Origin: Chitinophaga sp. YR573
GTDB taxonomy: Bacteria; Bacteroidota; Bacteroidia; Chitinophagales; Chitinophagaceae
Reading direction: 5' to 3'
NCBI RefSeq assembly: GCF_900110995.1
Contig: NZ_FOJF01000001.1
Coordinates: forward strand, 62,001 to 126,000
DNA length: 64,000 bases
Shown here in pieces: positions 1 through 7,833 of the stretch. Numbering within the stretch: the first letter of the stretch is position 1; every line of letters begins with the position of its first letter. The notes under the pieces were generated by a model. It saw nothing but the letters and a program-made list of their open reading frames with translations, did no database searches and was not told the DNA's origin. The position numbers were made by a program, and so were the translations under genes.

Positions 1-2
1 CC

Positions 3-1196
3 TCTCAATATAAGAGTGGGACCAGGGTAAGTGATTCCATACCTTCCGGAAAACAACTGGAAAAGCCGGCCCTCATCAACATTGATTTTCCTGTTTTTGA
101 TTTTAAAATGACACATCCCCATTCCAGGGGCGGTTTTGAGATTACGTTCGACGACGGACTGCCGGATGTAAAGCTGATGCCCGTCACGGATATTACCCGG
201 GAATGCCGGCGCCTGCTGCAACAATATTCCAACCAACAGCTTTATCAGTATAGCAGTGAACGGGGTAACGAGAAATTACTGACGGAGATCAATGTTATAT
301 TAAATAATGACCGGGGCCTTGCTATGACCACGGCGAACATTTGTGTTACTCACGGACACCAGGATGCCATTTATCTGACAGCCCGGACTTTATTACGGCA
401 GGGGGATCATGTGGCGGTGGAATATCCTGGTTACCAGCCAGCCTGGAATGCTTTTACACAGGCAGGTGCACAACTTCACCATATTCCTGTAGATCATGCA
501 GGGATCAGTATCGACCATCTGGAAGAGCTGTGCAAGAAACAGACATTGAAAGCGCTGTATATCACTCCTCATCATCAGTACCCTACGACTGTAACGCTTT
601 CGACAGAACGCCGTAAACAGTTATTGGTTTTGAGTGAGCTTTATCATTTCATGATTATTGAAGATGATTACGATCATGAATATCATTTTAATAAAGAACG
701 GATATTACCTGTGGCGGGAATGCAGCAGGCAGGTAATGTCATTTATATAGGCACTCTCTGTAATGAGTTTCCATTGAGTTTTGTTTGCGGTTCTGCTGCA
801 TTTATTCATTCTCTGGCAGCTTATTATTCAGTGACCCATCAACAGGAACATAACATACTGGAACTGGCTATCGCCAGCCTTTTAGCTTCGGGAGATATCA
901 GAAGACACCAGCAGTATAGCCGTAACATTTACCAGCAAAAGATGGAACTGGCGGCCAGTGTTATTCCTTTTACCAAACCTTCAGGTGGCCTGGCAATCTG
1001 GCTGGAACTGCCTTTGGTAAACACTCCGGCAGAGATATTACAGAAGATACAGTCAGGCGGCATGAACATTGTGAATCCTGCACGTTATTATAATGCGTCA
1101 CATCGTGGCGCTATGGGTATACGTGTGGGTTATGCTTCTCTGGAAGAGAAGGAGATCTTAAATGGATTGGAAAAACTGGGGAAGATATTAAGATAG
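3..1196 (+). CDS. MocR/PdxR-type regulator, C-terminal aminotransferase-like domain (5' partial)
   Basis: The frame is open from the window edge through the ATG at 108. The residues before that ATG (YKSGTRVS) look like the end of a GntR-type winged helix, so the true start lies outside the window and 108 is an internal Met. The rest is a fold-type I aminotransferase domain as found in MocR regulators: VTHGHQDAIYLTARTLL, VEYPGYQPAW, TPHHQYPTTVTLS and EDDYDHEYHF match conserved family blocks. At the PLP-lysine site, where the family has GTFSK, this protein reads GTLCN (Asn codon 762-764), so a Schiff base with PLP should not form. The 3' end overlaps the convergent MarR gene by 9 bp. The target genes are not evident; the adjacent MarR gene is one possibility. 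It may be a ligand-sensing or PLP-independent relative, or decaying. Confidence 0.85.
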   Translation, partial: SQYKSGTRVSDSIPSGKQLEKPALINIDFPVFDFKMTHPHSRGGFEITFDDGLPDVKLMPVTDITRECRRLLQQYSNQQLYQYSSERGNEKLLTEINVILNNDRGLAMTTANICVTHGHQDAIYLTARTLLRQGDHVAVEYPGYQPAWNAFTQAGAQLHHIPVDHAGISIDHLEELCKKQTLKALYITPHHQYPTTVTLSTERRKQLLVLSELYHFMIIEDDYDHEYHFNKERILPVAGMQQAGNVIYIGTLCNEFPLSFVCGSAAFIHSLAAYYSVTHQQEHNILELAIASLLASGDIRRHQQYSRNIYQQKMELAASVIPFTKPSGGLAIWLELPLVNTPAEILQKIQSGGMNIVNPARYYNASHRGAMGIRVGYASLEEKEILNGLEKLGKILR

Positions 1197-1799
1197 AGAA
1201 GAGTGATACATGCAATCCAGCTGTAGCTCTGAAGATAATAAACGCTTTTGCAGGAACAGACATTCATGCTGCCGTTTCTTATTTCCACTATAGTGTGCAC
1301 AGTTATAACACATCCTCTGTACACCACCTTTATCAGGTGTTATTAATCCGGCGATAATTGAATATACCGACTGATACAGGAGCTTTTTTTCCTGAGCAGG
1401 CTTATTATTCAGCAGATGTTCTATCTGCCCCATATATTCTCCTGCCTTTTGCAACATTTCTGTTCCTGTGGGAGTTAATACCAGCGAAAAGCTGCGACGG
1501 TCGCGTTTATCGTTATGCATTTCCAGCAGTCCTTTTGTTACCATTGAGCCTACGGCATCGCTGATAGTAGGACGGCTTACCTGTAATTCAGCTGCAATGT
1601 GAGCGGCTTTGTTTACTGTTGGTGAATGATATCCTACAAAAAGCAGGATCTGTAACTGTAGAGGGGTGATACCTAAAAGCCTGGCCTGTTCCCACTGCAT
1701 CGCTTTCAGCATATCACTGAGTCGTTGCAGGGACAACACCAGCCTTGCATCAAGGTCTGTCAGTTGTTGTTCCGGACTAAAATTCGTTTTCCTGTTCAT
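1188..1799 (-). CDS. MarR-family regulator with C-terminal cysteine cluster
   Basis: This 203-residue winged-helix protein carries the MarR core at about residues 40-125, including the recognition region (LQVSRPTISDAVGSMVTKG) and the wing (NDKRDRRSFSLVLTPTG). After residue 160 comes an extension with Cys164, Cys167, Cys180 and Cys196 (C-x2-C-x12-C-x15-C) plus nearby His residues. A comparable Cys tail is known to me from some MarR proteins of Proteobacteria and suggests a metal or iron-sulfur site or a redox switch; that role is inferred. The start at 1799 follows a TAnnTTTG box by 11 nt. It converges on the MocR gene. Its targets are unknown, and a divergent partner is not obvious because the next + strand gene begins about 270 bp away. 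Confidence 0.88.
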   Translation of the reverse strand: MNRKTNFSPEQQLTDLDARLVLSLQRLSDMLKAMQWEQARLLGITPLQLQILLFVGYHSPTVNKAAHIAAELQVSRPTISDAVGSMVTKGLLEMHNDKRDRRSFSLVLTPTGTEMLQKAGEYMGQIEHLLNNKPAQEKKLLYQSVYSIIAGLITPDKGGVQRMCYNCAHYSGNKKRQHECLFLQKRLLSSELQLDCMYHSSLS

Positions 1800-1810
1800 T
1801 GTTCAGCCCA

Positions 1811-1818
1811 CAAAAGTA
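1811..1818 (-). promoter_or_regulatory. Predicted -7 box of the MarR gene
   Basis: The minus strand reads TACTTTTG, matching the Bacteroidota -7 consensus TAnnTTTG, 11 nt before the ATG. No clear -33 TTTG at the usual spacing was found. Confidence 0.4.
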
Positions 1819-2065
1819 CACCGGCCCGTTTACCCCTGCCAGTACCAGATGATTATTTTTTACCCCTTTTCTGGACTACCCTGCTGTATATCCTTTTTCC
1901 TTATCTTTATTGGCAATCGCCCCGGCATAAGACACATTACTGTAATCAGCATCAATTAATTTCACGTATAAATACGCTATTTTTTCAGCAATAGTACCCG
2001 GCACCATACCGGCCATATCAGCTAATTTGCACACTTATTCAACAATAAAACCACAATCATTTATT

Positions 2066-2563
2066 ATGAACCGCAATGTTATCGTACCCCTCTTCCTTAT
2101 TGTGTTCCTTACACAATGTACCCCCCAGCGGGATTATAAAATTCCCCTGGACCCCGTAAAAGCAAGCCGGCACGTAATTTCCATACAAGAAGCTGAACAA
2201 CTGAAGAATGGTTTCCAACAGGCGAAAAAAGAACTGCGCCGCCAGATACCGGGCAATTACCTGGACAGCGCCTTTAACCTGCCGGATGCAGAGATGTTTA
2301 ACCGGGATGCTATTGCTGCCCTGCTGAATGCCAAAGGCGCTAAAAACCTGCGTATTTATCTGGGCAGGGATGAAAAAGGACAGGTAAGGTTTGTATTACT
2401 ACCGGCAGATGCTGAAGGCAGAGATATTCTTACCACCCTTGTTCCGGGACCAAGAGCTGTAAGCGTACCGGGTATTTCGAGCGCTACTGCCCGTGATGGT
2501 GCCCAGGCCATGGAAAGTGGTCAACGCTGTCCTCCGATGTGTCAAACTACACAAGATAAATGA
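2066..2563 (+). CDS. Small lipoprotein, first gene of a sensor operon
   Basis: A 165-residue protein of unrecognised family. The start at 2066 is preferred over an upstream ATG at 2027 because it gives a clean lipoprotein signal peptide, a hydrophobic core ending in FLTQC with the lipidated Cys at residue 18. The mature part is charged and contains LRIYLGRDEKGQVRFVLLP, which suggests a small alpha/beta sensor-like domain. Its stop overlaps the next gene as ATGA, so the two are probably translationally coupled. With the membrane protein, histidine kinase and response regulator downstream it probably forms one transcription unit, which makes an envelope-side sensing or accessory role plausible but unproven. 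Confidence 0.75.
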   Translation: MNRNVIVPLFLIVFLTQCTPQRDYKIPLDPVKASRHVISIQEAEQLKNGFQQAKKELRRQIPGNYLDSAFNLPDAEMFNRDAIAALLNAKGAKNLRIYLGRDEKGQVRFVLLPADAEGRDILTTLVPGPRAVSVPGISSATARDGAQAMESGQRCPPMCQTTQDK

Positions 2564-3225
2564 ATACAATAAGTGCTTTCCTGATAAGCCAGACTGTTCT
2601 TATACCGTTATTGATAGGGCTGATCCGCTTCAACAGGACTGTTGCCAGCTTTCAGCCCTTTCTTTTACTACTGGCACTGGCTTTTATTTCAGAAACGATC
2701 GGTTTTATCTGTATCCGCGTGCTGGATGCAAGTAATGCCGCACCGTTCAATTTGTACGGACTGGCAGAATCCATGGTGATCCTCTACCAGTTTTATGTAT
2801 GGGGCTTCCTCAAAAGAAAGCGCGTTTTGTTTATTGTACTAGTGAGCGGCATCAGCTCCGTGTGGATCACAGAAAACCTGATTTTCAATAAGATAGAATC
2901 ATTTAGCCCTGTTTTCAGGGTGTCATACGCCTTCGTAATAGTCTTACTCAGTATTAATGAGATCAATTTTATGATTGTGCGGGATAACAAGAATCTCCTC
3001 AAAAACTCCCGTTTCCTTGTCTGCCTGGGGTTTATCACCTTTTTTATCTACCAGATTATCTACGAAGCCTCATACTTTGTAGGGACAGATAATTCAGCAT
3101 TGCTTTTAAAGATCGTTTCAATGTTTAATTCTATCAATGCTTTCGTAAATTTGATCTATGCTATAGCCGTTCTCTACATTCCGGTTAAAGAAGAATACTA
3201 CTTTAACAAACATTTTGATGCATAG
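2560..3225 (+). CDS. Polytopic membrane protein, unknown function
   Basis: This 221-residue protein is mostly hydrophobic, with about six or seven predicted membrane segments and short charged loops such as KRKR near residue 85. It has no enzyme motif that I recognise. It overlaps the upstream lipoprotein gene by 4 bp and ends 19 bp before the histidine kinase. Similar short membrane proteins precede LuxR-type two-component pairs in this phylum, so it may supply the sensor that the kinase lacks, since that kinase has only one N-terminal membrane helix and no input domain. This is inference from context. Confidence 0.75.
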   Translation: MNTISAFLISQTVLIPLLIGLIRFNRTVASFQPFLLLLALAFISETIGFICIRVLDASNAAPFNLYGLAESMVILYQFYVWGFLKRKRVLFIVLVSGISSVWITENLIFNKIESFSPVFRVSYAFVIVLLSINEINFMIVRDNKNLLKNSRFLVCLGFITFFIYQIIYEASYFVGTDNSALLLKIVSMFNSINAFVNLIYAIAVLYIPVKEEYYFNKHFDA

Positions 3226-3244
3226 CAGATAGCGTTAATACCCC

Positions 3245-3985
3245 ATGATTGATAAAATATTCTATACGACTGTCTTCATCTCATTGCTGATTGCTATCAT
3301 CATCATATTTTTCGTGGTGTCTATCATCCTGTATCACCGCAAGTATATACAGCTGCAACGGGAACGCATAGTAGCAGAAATCACTATCCTGGAAAATGAA
3401 CGCAAACGGATGGCGGCAGATCTGCACGATAGCATGGGTCCTCTCCTCTCTACTATCAAACTGAATATCCATAGTATTCATGTTACTGACGAACCGGATA
3501 AACATATTATTGAAAAATCGGGGAAGTATATTGATGAAGTAATCCAAAGCCTGCGGCAGATCTCTCATAACCTGTTACCAGCTACCCTGGAGCGTAAAGG
3601 ATTAACAGAAGCCCTGCATGAATTTATCAGACAGATATCTGATAAACAATTACTGGATATTCATTTTCGTACATCCGGTAATATTGACATTCCCCCCAAC
3701 AGGGAAATCCACGTTTTCAGGATCATACAGGAGATTACTCATAATACGCTGAAACATGCGAAAGCCACTCAGATGCAGATAGTTCTGAGCCGGGAAAACG
3801 GTTTTTTCCTGGTGCTGATAAAGGAAAACGGGATAGGGTTTGATGTTAAAAAAGTAAAGGCAGAATCTACCGGACTGGGAATGAAAAGCCTGGCCATACG
3901 CACGGATATCCTCAATGGTTCTATCTCTATAGACTCTACACCAGGCCAGGGGACCAACTATTTCATTAAAATACCCGTTGAATAA
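3245..3985 (+). CDS. Sensor histidine kinase, NarX/DesK-like (HisKA_3)
   Basis: A 246-residue kinase. Residues about 8-30 form a single membrane helix. A dimerisation helix follows with the phosphoacceptor His61 in ERKRMAADLHDSMGPLL, typical of HisKA_3. The HATPase domain shows an N-box (EITHNTLKHAKA) and a G-box (STGLGMKSLAIR). The usual aspartate of the DxGxG motif is replaced by Glu (KENGIGFD), a conservative change that could still bind ATP. There is no extracytoplasmic sensor domain, so input probably comes from the membrane protein or lipoprotein encoded just upstream. Its partner is the NarL-type regulator 60 bp downstream. Confidence 0.9.
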   Translation: MIDKIFYTTVFISLLIAIIIIFFVVSIILYHRKYIQLQRERIVAEITILENERKRMAADLHDSMGPLLSTIKLNIHSIHVTDEPDKHIIEKSGKYIDEVIQSLRQISHNLLPATLERKGLTEALHEFIRQISDKQLLDIHFRTSGNIDIPPNREIHVFRIIQEITHNTLKHAKATQMQIVLSRENGFFLVLIKENGIGFDVKKVKAESTGLGMKSLAIRTDILNGSISIDSTPGQGTNYFIKIPVE

Positions 3986-4045
3986 TGTATATTTATGGCC
4001 AATAATTTATTGAGAGCCACTTCATACCCCCAAGATTAAACTTAC

Positions 4046-4711
4046 ATGAATCACGACATCCGATTAGTGATCGCTGACGATCATGAAATTTTCCGTGATG
4101 GACTAGCATTAATGCTTTCCAGGCAACCGAATATTGCGCTTGTCGGACAGGCAGGCAATGGCCGCGAACTACTCGAATTACTGGATACCGTGGAAGCAGA
4201 TGTGATCATGACGGACCTGAAAATGCCATTAATGGATGGCATTACCGCTACCCGTGCTTTATTACAGAAAGATGCCAGCGCTAAGATCATCGCCTTGTCC
4301 ATGTTTGATGAAGAGGAGCTGATAGTGGAAATGCTGGAAGCGGGCGCTAAAGGTTACCTGCTGAAAAATGCAGATAAACAGGAGATTATAGAAGCCATTA
4401 CCTGCGTGTACCAGGACAATATATTCTATTGCCGCCAGACCTCTGCCAGACTGGCCGCCATGATCGTGAAAAGCCGTTTCAACCCTTCAAAAGATGCTGT
4501 CCCTGCTTTTACGGAACGGGAAACAGAGATCATCCGCCTGATATGCCAGCAGCTTACTGCCCAGCAGATAGGAGATAAAATCTTCCTTAGTAAACGTACG
4601 GTGGAAGGTCACCGTACCCGGATCCTTGAAAAAATGAATGTCCGGAATACCGCTGGTGTAGTGGTATTTGCGCTTAAACACAATCTTATCAGTGAAGCCG
4701 AACTACTTTAG
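4046..4711 (+). CDS. Response regulator, NarL/LuxR family
   Basis: This 221-residue regulator has an N-terminal receiver with acidic residues DDH at 11-13 and phospho-acceptor Asp57 in VIMTDLKMP. A C-terminal LuxR-type helix-turn-helix spans about residues 152-212 (FTERETEIIRL, then SKRTVEGHRTRILEKM). It is the cognate regulator of the preceding HisKA_3 kinase by gene order. The target promoter is not identified. Confidence 0.93.
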   Translation: MNHDIRLVIADDHEIFRDGLALMLSRQPNIALVGQAGNGRELLELLDTVEADVIMTDLKMPLMDGITATRALLQKDASAKIIALSMFDEEELIVEMLEAGAKGYLLKNADKQEIIEAITCVYQDNIFYCRQTSARLAAMIVKSRFNPSKDAVPAFTERETEIIRLICQQLTAQQIGDKIFLSKRTVEGHRTRILEKMNVRNTAGVVVFALKHNLISEAELL

Positions 4712-4736
4712 GCTATAAATCATGAAATCCCCTGCT

Positions 4737-4744
4737 TATCTTTG
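4737..4744 (+). promoter_or_regulatory. Predicted -7 box, near-leaderless transcript
   Basis: TATCTTTG matches TAnnTTTG and ends only 5 nt before the ATG at 4750, so transcription should start at or next to the start codon. Confidence 0.45.
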
Positions 4745-4749
4745 CCTTC

Positions 4750-5325
4750 ATGACACGTATTGCCCTTATCCGTCATGGAAGTACCGCATGGAACAAAGAA
4801 GGTAGAATGCAGGGAAGCACCGATATCCCCCTTGATGCAGAAGGTATCCTTCAGGCCCGGAAATTAGGCTTGCGCCTCTCCGACGAACACTGGGACCTCG
4901 TATATAGCAGTCACTTATCCCGCGCCAGACAAACCGGTGAAATTATTGCTGCCCATTTGAAGATTGACAATTTTTTCCAGGATGAACGCCTGCGGGAAGT
5001 ATCCGGAGGGCAAACAGAAGGCACTTCTGAGGAAGAGAGGATCGTTAAATGGGGACCTGATTGGCGGCAACTGGAACTGGGCATGGAAACAGAAGCAGCG
5101 GTTTGTGACAGAGGGCTTGCTTTTATAGACGATTTACTGGAAGCGCATGCGGGAAAACATATTCTGATTGTGAGTCATGGTAGTTTTATACGCCATCTGC
5201 TACGGAAACTGGCCCCTTCCCTGACTATTACGGAGCATCTTAAAAACACTTCTGTTACCCGGTTTACTATTAAAGACAACCTGTGGGATTGTGAATTATA
5301 TAATTGCACTAAACATCTGGTATAA
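4750..5325 (+). CDS. Histidine phosphatase family protein (phosphoglycerate mutase-like)
   Basis: A 191-residue single-domain protein of the RHG superfamily. The catalytic histidine lies in LIRHGSTAWN near the N-terminus, the conserved YSSHLSRARQT block follows, and the second histidine lies in IVSHGSFIRHLL. The length fits cofactor-independent phosphatases of the GpmB/CobC type rather than the longer glycolytic GpmA mutase. The substrate cannot be read from sequence. It is a single gene with its own promoter box and a hairpin terminator downstream that it shares with the convergent operon. Confidence 0.88.
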   Translation: MTRIALIRHGSTAWNKEGRMQGSTDIPLDAEGILQARKLGLRLSDEHWDLVYSSHLSRARQTGEIIAAHLKIDNFFQDERLREVSGGQTEGTSEEERIVKWGPDWRQLELGMETEAAVCDRGLAFIDDLLEAHAGKHILIVSHGSFIRHLLRKLAPSLTITEHLKNTSVTRFTIKDNLWDCELYNCTKHLV

Positions 5326-5345
5326 GTTTTTCTTTACTCCTTAAA

Positions 5346-5376
5346 AACGCTGCCCCACCTTTTGTGAGACAGCGTT
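5346..5376 (-). terminator. Rho-independent terminator of the DUF1735-SusD-SusC operon
   Basis: A 13-bp stem (with G-T wobbles) and a 5-nt loop. On the minus strand the stem is followed by a run of five T. It lies 41 bp after the lipoprotein stop. Confidence 0.8.
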
Positions 5377-5417
5377 CATTCTACTAGGGATCCGGGATAG
5401 TATTATAATTTGTCAGG

Positions 5418-6362
5418 CTACTGCTTAGTAAGAATTTCCTCGGTAACACGCCATCCGGTGCCTCCCAGGTATCCATATCTTACATAAAAAGTGCCGGTTG
5501 CCGGATCATATGTATTATTACATAGCGCAGAACTGCTCCATCCTGCCGTATAACCAGGGTTCGTACTTGGCAATCCATCGGTGAACATGGTATACGGTGC
5601 TCCACCAGCTCCTGCGGCGGCTGTGATCGTTAAAGCATTGGTAGCATCATCTACTGTGATAAGTGCCGTATATCCTGAACCACCTAAGTCCCCCAGTGAA
5701 ACAGTTATACTATTAGATCCTGCAGTTTTCACATCTTTGGTAGCGCTGAGCGCACGCGGTGAAGACGGATGATAAAAATATCCTGTTGAACTATATGTAC
5801 CGTCATATTTGTTCTTTACGCTCAGAAATACCAGGATAGTATCAAGATCAGACAATGCTGTTATACCGGTACCAGTCACTGATAATGTGAATGCCAATGC
5901 ATATTTATGCGTTACGTCCCACTTTGAACCATCCAGTGCAATAGAGAACTCTCTGGCAAAATCGCCGGAGCTGAATGTCAGATCATATCCTGTGCTGTTT
6001 GCTACAAAAGAAGAATTTGTCAGTGTGTATAAACTGTCTGGCAACGCTTCAAAAGTTGTGCTGTTTGTTGTATTATAAGTGTCGATCAGTTCCGGGAGAC
6101 TGGTCAGCTTAACAACAGTGGCCGTTTTCAGGCTCTGTGAACTGTTCGCGTCTTTTCGCACACTGAAAAGGCCTATTGTATCGACGGTAGTAAAAGGAGT
6201 AAAATAGAGCGCGTTTTGAGGCGCTTCCAGGAACTTAATGAATGTATCACCTTCTGTTCCGAGATCTTTGACATTATCCTTCAGGCAGGATGTGAGCAAT
6301 AAAGTACCCAGTACAAAGACAACAGCTATATGAATGCTTTTATATTTCATCATTTTCTTCAT
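5418..6362 (-). CDS. Surface lipoprotein with DUF1735-like domain, SusE-position
   Basis: This 314-residue lipoprotein has its signal peptide ending at Cys26 (LLLTSC). The first half resembles DUF1735, a beta-sandwich with bacterial adhesin/Ig character. The second half, with its Gly/Tyr-rich strands and terminal RYGYLGGTGWRVTEE, resembles the DUF4361-like C-terminal part of BT_3987-type proteins. It is the last gene of the SusC-SusD operon, 20 bp after SusD, the place where glycan-binding SusE/F proteins lie. It probably sits on the outer leaflet and helps to capture the substrate. The substrate is unknown because no enzyme gene accompanies this locus. Confidence 0.78.
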   Translation of the reverse strand: MKKMMKYKSIHIAVVFVLGTLLLTSCLKDNVKDLGTEGDTFIKFLEAPQNALYFTPFTTVDTIGLFSVRKDANSSQSLKTATVVKLTSLPELIDTYNTTNSTTFEALPDSLYTLTNSSFVANSTGYDLTFSSGDFAREFSIALDGSKWDVTHKYALAFTLSVTGTGITALSDLDTILVFLSVKNKYDGTYSSTGYFYHPSSPRALSATKDVKTAGSNSITVSLGDLGGSGYTALITVDDATNALTITAAAGAGGAPYTMFTDGLPSTNPGYTAGWSSSALCNNTYDPATGTFYVRYGYLGGTGWRVTEEILTKQ

Positions 6363-6382
6363 TTAGTAATAAATAAAAAGGA

Positions 6383-7804
6383 TCATTGATCCCACCATAT
6401 TTTAGAATCCTGGGAATCCCCTCCGCTTAATCTGGCTGCTGCTGCTGTGACGTTATCACTATTGCTGCTATACTCAGAGGAAGCATAAGTATATCTCCTG
6501 GGAATTTCCTTCGAAGTATTGGTGGCAGCAACAGCAGGAGTCAGCGCGGGGTATCCGGTTCTTCTCCATTCTGCCCATCCTTCATTACCATTAGGATAAG
6601 TAGCGATATATCTTTGAATAGCGATTTGTTGAAGATTTGCGCCAGTTCCCTGTGCTGCGCTGAAAGCAACGGCAGATTGTGTGAAATAGGAAGCCGCCGG
6701 AGCACTCAGGCCCCACTGTTCGAAAGACAAATTGATACCGTTCTGATACAGCGTCAGGGCAGTTTCTGTTGTCCAGCCTCTGTCTGCAGCTTCTGCTCTT
6801 GCCAGGGCTATCTGTGAAGCAGTAACAAACGTTACCACACCGCCCGCAGCAGGTCTGTAACTTTCGGCCAATATACGGGCCCAACCAGTATTGGCGTTCG
6901 CCCATGTTTCTATATCCGTACGCGCTAATCCATAAGGTACTCCTGTGGTAGAGCTGCCATATGCATCCTGCCTGCCATCACTGAGAGAGCCTAGTAAACT
7001 TACCATTGGCGCACTTTCACCAACATCTTTCCGGCCATCATATAAATTATACCAGGGACTTTTGTACCCGTCGCCAGGATAGGTAAGAGAAAAATTCTCC
7101 GCATTTAAAGTGATATATCCGGCAGCATCTGCTAATGCGGCCTTAAATTGGGTAGCAGCAAAATCTGAAGCAGCAGGATATTTTTTAGTTAACCGTAAAG
7201 CCATCATCATCCTGATGGAATTAGCCAGTTTTTTCCATGAAGCAACATCACCGCTATAGACGATATCTCCTGTAATAAGGGAGGTACCGGCATCGAATTG
7301 TGTGATAGCGTCTGTGAGTTCCTGGATACAGCCTTTGTAAATCTCCTCCTGGGTATCATATACCGGTGTACCGTTCCCCTTCAGTGCTCCACTATAAGGA
7401 AGATCGCCCCATCTGTCTGTAAGATTCCAGTAAATATATGCCTTCAGGATCCTGGCCACAGCATTTTCATTGTTGCTGGTATTGGTATTAATAATATTCT
7501 GAAGGTCTTCCAGGTCGGAGGAATAATAACCTGCAAAGGAAGCTATTAAACTGGAGCTGGCATAAAGACCAGTGCCGGGATATTGCGTTTCTGAAAAATA
7601 CTGGCAGAAAAGTCCGCCAGCAGTACTGGTAGCATAGTTGGCGCCAAGATCTACTTCTACGCCGGTCAGCAAAGCACCTACCAGTGGTGTGGTAGTTGAA
7701 CCCGGGTCCACATTTGTATTTCCGAAATCGCTTAGTTTATTGCAGGACGCCACCATGATCACCAATGGCACTGCACTTATTATATTCTTTATATGTTGTC
7801 TCAT
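6383..7804 (-). CDS. SusD/RagB family lipoprotein (SusD-like_2 type)
   Basis: This 473-residue lipoprotein has a lipobox at Cys21 (IMVASC). The N-terminal region with helical TPR-like units (ENAVARILKAYIYWNLTDRWG), followed by WKKLANSIRMMMALRL, is characteristic of the SusD-like_2 subgroup. SusD proteins cap the SusC barrel from outside and bind the oligosaccharide or peptide cargo. It follows SusC by 29 bp and precedes the DUF1735 lipoprotein, a standard uptake triad. The subgroup is often found in loci for non-starch or peptide cargo, so the substrate remains open. Confidence 0.92.
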   Translation of the reverse strand: MRQHIKNIISAVPLVIMVASCNKLSDFGNTNVDPGSTTTPLVGALLTGVEVDLGANYATSTAGGLFCQYFSETQYPGTGLYASSSLIASFAGYYSSDLEDLQNIINTNTSNNENAVARILKAYIYWNLTDRWGDLPYSGALKGNGTPVYDTQEEIYKGCIQELTDAITQFDAGTSLITGDIVYSGDVASWKKLANSIRMMMALRLTKKYPAASDFAATQFKAALADAAGYITLNAENFSLTYPGDGYKSPWYNLYDGRKDVGESAPMVSLLGSLSDGRQDAYGSSTTGVPYGLARTDIETWANANTGWARILAESYRPAAGGVVTFVTASQIALARAEAADRGWTTETALTLYQNGINLSFEQWGLSAPAASYFTQSAVAFSAAQGTGANLQQIAIQRYIATYPNGNEGWAEWRRTGYPALTPAVAATNTSKEIPRRYTYASSEYSSNSDNVTAAAARLSGGDSQDSKIWWDQ

Positions 7805-7833
7805 GGATAATTAAGTTTTACGGTCAGCAATAA

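Noticed and set aside
2493..2735. 80-codon + strand frame overlapping the lipoprotein end
   Set aside because: It is a different frame over two well-supported coupled genes.
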